The notes below the pieces were generated by a model, which did not search any database, was not told the origin of the DNA, and saw only the letters and a list, made by a program, of their open reading frames with translations. Positions 15,588 through 21,051 of a DNA stretch of 21,051 bases are shown here, piece after piece. This stretch comes from DASZVN01 sp035547055. Its GTDB lineage: Bacteria; Pseudomonadota; Alphaproteobacteria; Rhizobiales; Methylopilaceae. How positions within the stretch are numbered: position 1 is the first letter of the stretch; each line of letters opens with the position of its first letter. The stretch spans positions 1 through 21,051 of the forward strand of contig DASZVN010000232.1 of the NCBI GenBank assembly GCA_035547055.1, read 5' to 3'. A program made the translations under genes and the position numbers.

Positions 15588-15619
15588 ATAGCTTGCTATG
15601 GAAAAAGATCGCATGCTAT
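15588..15619. promoter_or_regulatory. Two tandem dyads, probable MarR operators
   Basis: Site 1 is ATAGCTTGCTAT (15588-15599), a perfect ATAGC-N2-GCTAT dyad. Site 2 is ATCGCATGCTAT (15608-15619), which on the minus strand reads ATAGCATGCGAT and matches site 1 at ten of twelve bases. Their centres are 20 bp apart, about two helical turns, so two dimers would sit on the same DNA face. They lie between divergent marR and the cytochrome b561 gene and overlap the promoter elements below, which fits autorepression plus control of the cytochrome operon. Confidence 0.65.
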
Positions 15620-15622
15620 ATA
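15593..15622 (+). promoter_or_regulatory. Candidate promoter of the cytochrome b561 operon
   Basis: TTGCTA (15593-15598) and TATATA (15617-15622) are spaced 18 bp and resemble sigma-70 -35 and -10 boxes in an AT-rich island within GC-rich DNA. Both overlap the two dyads, so a bound regulator would block polymerase. The transcription start is not known. Confidence 0.5.
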
Positions 15623-15657
15623 ACCTCTCGTCTCCGCTACAGGCAAGGGAGCCCGCC

Positions 15658-16185
15658 ATGTCCTGGAAGAGCACCGCCAGCCGCTACGGCCTTGTCGCCA
15701 TCGCCATCCATTGGATTTCCGCTGCTGCCATCCTCGCCCTGTTCGGCCTCGGCTTCGCCGCGGCCAATGCCGCCGACCCGGCGACCAAGGCCGCGCTGCT
15801 GCGGGTCCATGTCCCGCTGGGCGCGGCGATCGTCGTGCTGACCCTCCTCAGGATCGTGTGGTGGCGGTTCGACCGGCGGCCCGATCCGCTGCCGGGGCTG
15901 CCGTCCTGGCAGGAGCGGTCGGAGCGGCTGGTGCGGTCCGCGCTCTACGCGCTGATCCTGGTGATGGGCGTGAGCGGGATCGGCCTGATGATCGCCTCCG
16001 GCGCGCCCGGCGTTCTCTTTTTCGGCGAGCCGGGGCCGCTGCCCGACTTCTGGCAGTTCCCGCCGATGTACGGCCATCTGACCGGGGCGGTTCTGCTCCT
16101 CGCCTTGGCGGTTCTCCATATCGCCGCCGCGATCTATCATCAGCTTTACCGCCGGGATCGCCTGCTCGCCCGAATGTGGAGATGA
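15658..16185 (+). CDS. Di-heme cytochrome b561 (CybB type)
   Basis: A 175-residue four-helix inner-membrane cytochrome. Heme ligands are in the expected pattern: H18 in helix 1 (IAIHWIS), H51 at helix 2 (LLRVHVPLGA), and H140 and H154 in helix 4 (YGHLTGAV and VLHIAA). This matches E. coli CybB, a superoxide:ubiquinone oxidoreductase; family members move electrons between quinone and periplasmic partners. An in-frame ATG at 15598 would overlap operator site 1, whereas ATG 15658 has AAGGGA upstream and starts MSWKSTASRYG like relatives, so 15658 is chosen. A small exported protein gene follows after seven bases. Confidence 0.93.
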   Translation: MSWKSTASRYGLVAIAIHWISAAAILALFGLGFAAANAADPATKAALLRVHVPLGAAIVVLTLLRIVWWRFDRRPDPLPGLPSWQERSERLVRSALYALILVMGVSGIGLMIASGAPGVLFFGEPGPLPDFWQFPPMYGHLTGAVLLLALAVLHIAAAIYHQLYRRDRLLARMWR

Positions 16186-16192
16186 CCCTGCG

Positions 16193-16666
16193 ATGATGCG
16201 GCCGCTGCTCGCGCTCCTCGCCTTGACGCTGGCCTCGCCGGTTGCCGCGGAGACGACGGCGTCGCCCGACGCGACCGCGACGTCCGAGACGGGCAAGGTG
16301 CCGCCGGCGGTCGCCGCGGTGGCGCCGGAGGTCGCGCTGGTCCGCATCATCGGTCCTTGGGACACCGCGGAGCAGCGCGGCTTTTCCCGTCTGGTCGTGG
16401 TGGTGAAGGACGGCGTGCCGACGCTGCACGTCCAGTGGCTGGCCGATTCCGGCAGCGGGCAGGGGGCGGCGGCGGTCGAGAGCGTCGTCGTGAAAGGGGC
16501 GGAAGCGGTGCCGAGCCTGCCGCTGGCGGAGGTCGCGGTCGATCCCGGCCGCAACGACGCCGAGGTAACCTTCGCGCTGCCGCACCCAAAGGGGGCGGAA
16601 GGAGAGAGCTACGTCCTCGACGTCGGCCTGCCCGGCGACGCGCGATTCGGCCCGGAGTCGCATTGA
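16193..16666 (+). CDS. Small exported protein of unknown function
   Basis: I do not recognise this 157-residue protein. Residues 1-19 are a signal peptide (cleavage likely VAA before E20), followed by a Thr/Ala/Pro-rich linker to about 45. The rest looks like one beta-rich domain with strands such as EVALVRIIGPW, FSRLVVVVKDGVPTLHVQWLA and AEVTFALPHP. It has no cysteine and no lipobox, so it should be soluble in the periplasm. It lies seven bases after the cytochrome b561 gene and is probably in the same MarR-controlled transcript, which suggests a periplasmic partner of the cytochrome. The start could be ATG 16193 or 16196. Neither has a strong ribosome binding site, in line with coupling to the upstream gene. 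Confidence 0.7.
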   Translation: MMRPLLALLALTLASPVAAETTASPDATATSETGKVPPAVAAVAPEVALVRIIGPWDTAEQRGFSRLVVVVKDGVPTLHVQWLADSGSGQGAAAVESVVVKGAEAVPSLPLAEVAVDPGRNDAEVTFALPHPKGAEGESYVLDVGLPGDARFGPESH

Positions 16667-16967
16667 GAGACTGTTCGCCGCCTCATTTCGGCCGGAGCGA
16701 AGCGGAGAGCCGGGATCCGATCAAATTGCAATGTCTGCGACCGGATGCGGGATCGGCGCTGGCTTCGCCATCACATCAGGCAAGAAACTGCGTCCTACGG
16801 TAAGGTTTCTTCACGTTATCCCGTTGACAAATCCAAGCGGCACCATAGGTTCCGCGCGAGGCGAAATGGCTCGCCGACGCTGAGCCGTGGATTCGCCACC
16901 TCCGTTCGCTGCCCTCTGGCGTTCGCGCGTGCATGCAGCGACCTTGCATACCCGGATCAACGACCTG
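16667..16967. other. 300-bp leader region before the DEAD-box gene
   Basis: No gene of normal character is seen here. It holds a repeat-like stretch (ATTTCGGCCGGAGCGAAGCG to CCGGGATCC, 16685-16718) resembling half of a dispersed palindrome, an AT-richer segment with a consensus -35 box, and then about 115 bases of potential untranslated leader. A 49-codon frame from ATG 16731 lacks a ribosome binding site and is not called. Confidence 0.6.
16824..16851 (+). promoter_or_regulatory. Candidate sigma-70 promoter of the DEAD-box gene
   Basis: TTGACA at 16824-16829 is a perfect -35 box. A weak -10 box, TAGGTT (16846-16851), follows after 16 bp. This predicts a 5' leader of about 110 bases before ATG 16968. 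Long leaders are common on cold-induced RNA helicase mRNAs, but no regulation is shown here. Confidence 0.4.
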
Positions 16968-18452
16968 ATGTCATTTTCCCACCTGGGGCTGAGCCCCAAA
17001 GTGCTCGCCGCTGTGGAAGCTGCCGGCTATGCCGAGCCGACCCCGATCCAAGACCAAGCGATACCTCACGTGCTGCGGCGCAGCGACGTGCTTGGCATCG
17101 CCCAGACCGGCACCGGCAAGACCGCGTCCTTCACCCTGCCGATGCTGACTCTCCTGGAGCAGGGGCGCGCCCGGGCCCGCATGCCGCGGACGCTGATCCT
17201 GGAGCCGACCCGCGAGCTCGCGGCGCAGGTCGAGGAGGAGTTCGGCCGCTACGGAGCCCAGCACAAGCTGTCGCTGGCGCTGTTGATCGGCGGCCTCTCC
17301 TTCGGCGACCAGGACATGAAGCTGACGCGCGGCGTCGACGTCCTGATCGCGACGCCCGGCCGGCTGCTCGATCATTTCGAGCGCGGGCGCCTTCTCCTCA
17401 GCGGCATCGAGATCCTGGTGATCGACGAGGCCGATCGCATGCTCGACATGGGCTTCATCCCGGACATCGAGCGCATCTGCAAGCTGATCCCGCCGAGCCG
17501 GCAGACGCTGTTCTTCTCCGCGACGATGCCGCCCGAGATCCAGAACCTGGTCAGCCAGTTTCTGCGCGATCCGATCCGGATCGAGGTGTCGAAGCCGGCG
17601 TCGGTGGTCGGGACGGTGACGCAGAAGCTGGTCGCGACCGGGGCCGAGCCCCACGAGAAGCGCGAGACGCTGCGCGACCTCATCCGCTCCGAGCAGAACT
17701 TCAAGAACGCCATCGTCTTCAGCAACCGCAAGCGCGACGTCGGCGTGCTCCACCGCTCGCTGCAGCGCCACGGCTTCAATGCCGTCGCGATCCACGGTGA
17801 TCTCGACCAGCGCGCCCGCATGGCGGCACTCGACAGCTTCCGCACCGGCAAGGCGGCGCTCCTCGTCGCGAGCGACGTCGCCGCCCGCGGCCTCGACATT
17901 CCGGCGGTGAGCCACGTCTTCAACTTCGACGTGCCGATCCACGCGGAGGACTATGTCCATCGCATCGGCCGCACCGGCCGCGCCGGCCTCACCGGCATCG
18001 CGGTGACCCTGGTCGCCCCGGGGGACCAGCGCCATGTCGCCGCGATCGAGGCGCTGACTGGCCAGACGCTGGAGTGGGAGGGCGAGCCGCTTTCCGCCGA
18101 TGCGGTTCCGCCGCGGCGGGGCCGCGGCGATGACCGCCGCCGTGGCGCTTCCGGTGGCCGTGGCCATGGCGGCGAGCGCCGCGATCGGCGGCCGCGCGGC
18201 GCTGGCCACGACGGCGAGCGCGAGCGGCCCCAGCGCCAGCATCCGCGCGTCGAGGCCGAGCCGCTCGCGGCGCGTCCAGCCGATCGGCCGCGCCCGGTGC
18301 GGGAGCCGCGCCACGAGGAGGATCCGCGCCATCACGCGCCGCGCGGCGAGGCGGGTGACCGGCCGATCGTCGGCCTCGGCGACCACGTGCCGCAATTCCT
18401 GCTGCGGCCGGTCCGCATCGCCGCCCATGACCAGGCGGCCCGCGAAGACTGA
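16968..18452 (+). CDS. rhlE: DEAD-box ATP-dependent RNA helicase, RhlE type
   Basis: A 494-residue RNA helicase that unwinds short RNA duplexes in ribosome assembly, cold adaptation or mRNA decay. Motifs in order: Q-motif with PTPIQ at 24-28, AQTGTGKT at 45-52, PTRELA, DEAD at 153-156, SAT at 184-186, ARGLDIP, and HRIGRTGR at 331-338. The core ends near 370. About 95 disordered Arg/Gly/His-rich residues follow, typical of RhlE-like tails that bind RNA. The protein ends with a less charged peptide GLGDHVPQFLLRPVR, which looks conserved rather than random. ATG 16968 (MSFSHLGLSPKVL) is chosen because it matches RhlE proteins; a GTG at 16887 would add 27 unusual residues. Its end overlaps the flavin reductase gene by 26 bases. 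The exact symbol within the RhlE group is likely but not proven. Confidence 0.92.
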   Translation: MSFSHLGLSPKVLAAVEAAGYAEPTPIQDQAIPHVLRRSDVLGIAQTGTGKTASFTLPMLTLLEQGRARARMPRTLILEPTRELAAQVEEEFGRYGAQHKLSLALLIGGLSFGDQDMKLTRGVDVLIATPGRLLDHFERGRLLLSGIEILVIDEADRMLDMGFIPDIERICKLIPPSRQTLFFSATMPPEIQNLVSQFLRDPIRIEVSKPASVVGTVTQKLVATGAEPHEKRETLRDLIRSEQNFKNAIVFSNRKRDVGVLHRSLQRHGFNAVAIHGDLDQRARMAALDSFRTGKAALLVASDVAARGLDIPAVSHVFNFDVPIHAEDYVHRIGRTGRAGLTGIAVTLVAPGDQRHVAAIEALTGQTLEWEGEPLSADAVPPRRGRGDDRRRGASGGRGHGGERRDRRPRGAGHDGERERPQRQHPRVEAEPLAARPADRPRPVREPRHEEDPRHHAPRGEAGDRPIVGLGDHVPQFLLRPVRIAAHDQAARED

Positions 18453-18987
18453 CTTTCCGACTTGGCAGGTCCGGCGCTATCTCGAGCCCGGACCGATCGT
18501 CCTGGTGTCGTCGGCCCACGCTGGCGAACGCAACGTCATGACGATGGGCTGGCACACGGTGATGGAGTTCACGCCGTCGCTGGTCGGCTGCGTCATCGCC
18601 GGCGGCAACCACAGCTTCGAGCTGGTGCGCAAAAGCCGCGAATGCGTCATCAACCTGCCGACGACGCGGCTGACCGACCAGGTGGTCGGCATCGGCAACA
18701 CCACCGGCGGCGAGATCGACAAGTTCGCCACGTTCGACCTGACCGCCGCGCCGGCCGAGCAGGTCGCCGCGCCCCTGATCGCCGAGTGCCACGCCAATTT
18801 CGAGTGCCGCCTCTACGACGACAGCCTGGTCGAGCGGTACAATTTCTTCATCTGGGAGGTGGTGAAGGCGCATGTCGCGCCGACGCCGAAACATCCCGAG
18901 ACGCTGCACTACACCGGCGACGGCGTCTTCATGGTCTCGGGCAAGATCGTCAGCCGCAAGGGGCAGTTCCGGCCCGGAATGCTGTGA
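18427..18987 (+). CDS. Flavin reductase-like FMN-binding split-barrel protein
   Basis: A 186-residue protein of the flavin reductase/DIM6-NTAB family (COG1853). The split-barrel signature runs GPIVLVSSAHAGERNVMTMGWHTV, then TPSLVGCVIAGGNHSFELVR, ECVINLPT and DKFATFDLT; these segments bind FMN or FAD. Proteins of this fold either supply reduced flavin to a partner oxygenase or act as oxidoreductases themselves; no oxygenase gene is nearby. The open frame extends upstream inside the helicase gene, but the homologous part starts at ATG 18427. There is no ribosome binding site, and the start lies 26 bases inside the helicase gene, so it is probably made by translational coupling. Confidence 0.88.
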   Translation: MTRRPAKTDFPTWQVRRYLEPGPIVLVSSAHAGERNVMTMGWHTVMEFTPSLVGCVIAGGNHSFELVRKSRECVINLPTTRLTDQVVGIGNTTGGEIDKFATFDLTAAPAEQVAAPLIAECHANFECRLYDDSLVERYNFFIWEVVKAHVAPTPKHPETLHYTGDGVFMVSGKIVSRKGQFRPGML

Positions 18988-19000
18988 GTTCCGACCTCGC

Positions 19001-19093
19001 CGTCATGCCCGGCCTTGGGCCGGGCATCCACGACTTCGCAGCACCGCGGCAAGACGGAAGTCGCGGATGGCCGGGACAAGCCCGGCCATGACG
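19001..19093. repeat. Dispersed palindromic repeat, family B copy 2
   Basis: CGTCATGCCCGGCC opens the unit and GGCCATGACG closes it. Internal stems include GCCCGGCCTTGGGCCGGGC and GACTTC pairing with GAAGTC. It matches the copy at 2951-3044. It fills the gap between the convergent flavin reductase and GDPD genes, where it may end both transcripts. Confidence 0.88.
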
Positions 19094-19101
19094 GCGTGCA
19101 G

Positions 19102-19866
19102 CTACGGCCGGAAATCCTGGAACACGATCTGGTCGGCGCCGCGATAGGCGCGCTCGGCGTCGGCCGGGCTCGCCACCGTCCAGGTCATGACCGGCACGCC
19201 GACGCGACGGGCTAGGCGGAGCGCCAGATTGCCGAGATCGGCGAGGCTCCAGGACAGGAAATCCGGCCGCGTCGCCGGCCAGTGCAGCAGGTGGCGCAGC
19301 CTGAAGCGCTCGGCAACCGGGAGATAGGGCCGCCAATAGGGATCGCGAAAGGTCTCGCCGATGACCCCGCGGGCGAGGTCCGGCGCGATGCTGCGCACGG
19401 TGCGGACCAGGAGCGGGTCGAACGACTTCAAGGCAATCGGCCCGCCGTAGCGGGCGGCGGCCTTCGCCGCGACTTCGGCCAAGCGAGGATCGCCGTTCCA
19501 CAGCGTCTTGATCTCGACGACCAGCGGCACCCGCCCGCCGATGGCGTCGAAGAGCGCGTCGAGGCCGAACAGCCGGTCGCCGGCGGCGCTGTCCTTGAGC
19601 GCCAGGCGCATCAGCTCGGCCGCCGTCTGGGCGGCGACCGGCCCGCTCGTCTCGGTCAGGCGCTCCAGCGTCTCGTCGTGGAACACCACCGCCCGGCCGT
19701 CGGCGGTAATCTGGATGTCGACCTCGATGCCGTAGCCGGCGGCGACGGCGGCGGACACCGCCGACAGCGAGTTCTCGACGATTCCGCGGCGGCGGTCGTG
19801 CAGCCCGCGATGGGCGATCGGCCGGGCGAACAGCCGTTCGAGCGTCGCCGCGGCCGTGGGCCTCAT
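19102..19866 (-). CDS. Glycerophosphodiester phosphodiesterase (GDPD family)
   Basis: A 254-residue TIM-barrel enzyme that splits glycerophosphodiesters from phospholipid turnover into an alcohol and glycerol 3-phosphate. Motif AHRGLHD carries catalytic H19, then E31-N32, then IEVDIQITADG with metal ligands E48 and D50, then VVFHDETLERLT with catalytic H63. VVEIKT and the late MTWTV block are also present. There is no signal peptide, so it acts in the cytoplasm. Its ATG (19866) overlaps the ridA stop as ATGA, which shows coupled translation, and ridA lies upstream. Family B repeat copy 2 follows its stop. Confidence 0.94.
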   Translation of the reverse strand: MRPTAAATLERLFARPIAHRGLHDRRRGIVENSLSAVSAAVAAGYGIEVDIQITADGRAVVFHDETLERLTETSGPVAAQTAAELMRLALKDSAAGDRLFGLDALFDAIGGRVPLVVEIKTLWNGDPRLAEVAAKAAARYGGPIALKSFDPLLVRTVRSIAPDLARGVIGETFRDPYWRPYLPVAERFRLRHLLHWPATRPDFLSWSLADLGNLALRLARRVGVPVMTWTVASPADAERAYRGADQIVFQDFRP

Positions 19867-20327
19867 GCGATCTGGAAGATCGCCTCGACCTCGACCGGCG
19901 CCCCGCCCGGCAGGGCGGCGACGCCGACCGACGAGCGTGCGTGGCGGCCGTTGTCGCCCAGCACCTCGACGAACAGGTCCGAGGCGCCGTTGATGACAAG
20001 GCCCTGGTCGAAGAAGTCGGGCGCGGAGTTCACGAAGCCCAGCACCTTCACGGTGCGCTGGACCCTGTCGAGGCCCCCCAACGCCGTATTCACCTGGGCC
20101 AGGATGTTGATGGCGCACACCCGCGCCGCTGCCTGGGCGTCGGCGAGGGCGATGTCGGCGCCGACCCGGCCGCGATATTTCAGCTTGCCGCCCTCCATCG
20201 GGGTCTGCCCGGAGACGAAGAGCTGGTTGCCGGAGACGACGGTCGGCACGTAGTTCGCCTGCGGCGGGGTCGCCGTCGGCAGGACGATGCCGAGCGCGGC
20301 CAGGCGGTCCTCGATCTTTCCGGGCAT
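19863..20327 (-). CDS. ridA: RidA/YjgF-family enamine/imine deaminase
   Basis: A 154-residue member of the Rid family, which hydrolyses reactive enamines and imines such as 2-aminoacrylate formed by PLP enzymes. The core strands SGNQLFVSGQTPMEGGKL and VLGFVNSAPDF, and the end ARSSVGVAALPGGAPVEVEAIF, are typical. R131 in ARSSVGV matches the Arg that fixes the substrate carboxylate in E. coli RidA (R105). The protein is longer than the usual 125-130 residues because of an N-terminal helix (IEDRLAALGIVLP), a feature of the longer Rid subgroup. ATG 20327 has GGAGAAG upstream and is preferred over an in-frame start at 20354. It overlaps the GDPD start by four bases. Confidence 0.9.
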   Translation of the reverse strand: MPGKIEDRLAALGIVLPTATPPQANYVPTVVSGNQLFVSGQTPMEGGKLKYRGRVGADIALADAQAAARVCAINILAQVNTALGGLDRVQRTVKVLGFVNSAPDFFDQGLVINGASDLFVEVLGDNGRHARSSVGVAALPGGAPVEVEAIFQIA

Positions 20328-20349
20328 GTGCTTCTCCGTTCCTCTCCGC

Positions 20350-20440
20350 GTCACTGCGAGCGAAGCGAAGCAATCCAGGGGCCGCAGGCGCGGCGTTTGG
20401 AGCCCCCGGATTGCTTCGTCGCTTCGCTCCTCGCAATGAC
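20350..20440. repeat. Dispersed palindromic repeat, family A copy 3
   Basis: GTCACTGCGAGCGAAGCG to CAATCCAGGGG, then CCCCCGGATTGCTTCG to CTCGCAATGAC. It has the same orientation as copy 1 (916-998). It lies between the rcdA stop and the ridA start, both on the minus strand, and covers the place where a ridA promoter or rcdA terminator would be. Confidence 0.9.
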
Positions 20441-20445
20441 GATGT

Positions 20446-20976
20446 TCACCCGAAGCCGCGGCTGAAGGCGGTCGAGATCAGTTCGCGCTGGCTTTCGATC
20501 GGGTTGCGGCCGGGCGGATCGGCGGCGCCTTCCGCGAGCTGGCGTTCGAGCAGGAGAACCCGCTGGTTCAGCCGCTCGGCCCGCGCCATCAGGCCGCGCA
20601 GCGCCTCCGGCAGCTCCTCGAAGGTCTCGGGCGAGACCGGGGCGCGGAAGGTGGTGAGCTTCACCTTGGCCTTTTCGGCGTTCGCCTGGCCCGGCGTCAT
20701 CTCGCCCTCGTTGACCGCGCGCTGGATCAGGAGCCAGGAGGCGACCTGCATCAGCCGGGTGGTCAGGCGCATGCTCTCGGTCGCATAGGCCATCGCCACC
20801 GGGCGCGACAGCGCCTTGGCCTCGCTGCGGCCGTCACCGTCGAGATAGGCCGCGGTCTCCTCGACCAGCGCCATGCCTTCGGCGAACAGGGCACGGAAGC
20901 CGGAGGAGCTCAGGAGGCGTGCGCCAAAGGAAACAAAGGCCGGCCCGCGCGGCGGCCGGTCGGGAGAACCTGTCAT
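20446..20976 (-). CDS. rcdA: RcdA-like DUF1465 protein
   Basis: A 176-residue, mostly helical alphaproteobacterial protein of the DUF1465/RcdA family. In Caulobacter RcdA is an adaptor that helps PopA and ClpXP degrade the cell-cycle regulator CtrA. Family blocks seen here are SFGARLLSSSGFRALFAEGMALVEETAAYLDG, AMAYATESMRLTTRLMQVASWLL and QRAVNEGEM. The C-terminal third (PVSPETFEELPEALRGL onward) ends in a disordered, Arg-rich stretch. In Hyphomicrobiales the protein is usually annotated only as DUF1465, so a role in CtrA turnover is by homology. The start at 20976 has GGACGGGG upstream. Confidence 0.83.
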   Translation of the reverse strand: MTGSPDRPPRGPAFVSFGARLLSSSGFRALFAEGMALVEETAAYLDGDGRSEAKALSRPVAMAYATESMRLTTRLMQVASWLLIQRAVNEGEMTPGQANAEKAKVKLTTFRAPVSPETFEELPEALRGLMARAERLNQRVLLLERQLAEGAADPPGRNPIESQRELISTAFSRGFG

Positions 20977-21003
20977 CGCTGCCCCGTCCTGTCGTGTTGG
21001 CGG

Positions 21004-21020
21004 CCTGCCGAGCCGGCAGG
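21004..21020. repeat. Perfect 7-bp hairpin upstream of rcdA
   Basis: CCTGCCG (21004-21010) and CGGCAGG (21014-21020) pair perfectly around AGC, 27 bp before the rcdA start. It could be an operator or the end of a gene outside the window; nothing more can be said. Confidence 0.35.
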
Positions 21021-21051
21021 GACGCGCCTCATCTTTGCGCGGGGACGCGGT

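Noticed and set aside
16731..16880. Small frame of 49 codons before the helicase gene
   Set aside because: No ribosome binding site, no recognisable product and it spans the predicted promoter.
18100..18426. Upstream extension of the flavin reductase frame, starting inside the helicase gene
   Set aside because: The added 109 residues are out-of-frame translation of the helicase RGG tail, with no resemblance to the family; the fold begins at ATG 18427.
16971..18428. Long minus-strand open frame opposite the helicase gene
   Set aside because: No domain or start signal, antisense to a gene with all DEAD-box motifs.

Overview
This 21 kb window is very GC-rich chromosomal DNA whose gene content fits an alphaproteobacterium of the order Hyphomicrobiales (Rhizobiales). 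The pointers are an RcdA/DUF1465 protein, a BTLCP cysteine proteinase, a TakP-like TRAP binding protein with a Tat signal, and several families of dispersed intergenic palindromes typical of Bradyrhizobium/Xanthobacteraceae-type genomes. The genus cannot be fixed from the sequence alone. No rRNA, tRNA, CRISPR array or phage module was seen. Gene functions below are read from motifs, without database searches.

Layout: 1-195 is the 3' end of an IS5-family transposase gene. 241-2035 holds a UdgX-type uracil-DNA glycosylase and the tRNA-dihydrouridine synthase DusA. 2137-5119 (minus strand) holds a BTLCP cysteine proteinase and a large M3 zinc peptidase (Dcp type). 5252-9213 (plus strand) is an envelope and redox stretch: a secreted fasciclin-domain protein with a Met/His-rich linker, a membrane cytochrome b overlapping a Tat-exported molybdopterin lipoprotein, an acylphosphatase, and a TRAP solute-binding protein without its membrane subunits. 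9329-11606 is the trehalose pathway (otsB, otsA), with otsA probably starting at TTG. 11672-12843 has divergent DoxX and cupin genes. 12978-14999 is parE (topoisomerase IV subunit B).

15139-16666 is a compact divergent locus: a MarR regulator on the minus strand, then a di-heme cytochrome b561 and a small exported protein of unknown function on the plus strand. Two near-identical 12-bp dyads, centred 20 bp apart, lie in the marR/cytochrome gap and look like MarR operators. 16968-18987 has an RhlE-like DEAD-box helicase overlapping a flavin-reductase-like gene. 19102-20327 (minus strand) has ridA translationally coupled (ATGA) to a glycerophosphodiester phosphodiesterase, and 20446-20976 (minus strand) is rcdA/DUF1465.

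Most longer intergenic gaps contain palindromic repeats. Family A occurs three times, family B twice and family C twice, plus single dyads. The family C copy at 15009-15141 is the most elaborate: an 11-bp perfect outer stem encloses three hairpins, and its edge supplies the marR stop codon. The best candidates for new biology are the MarR/cytochrome b561/secreted-protein locus, the cytochrome b/molybdopterin lipoprotein pair with its neighbours, and the composite family C element. Everything else is recognisable housekeeping or accessory metabolism.
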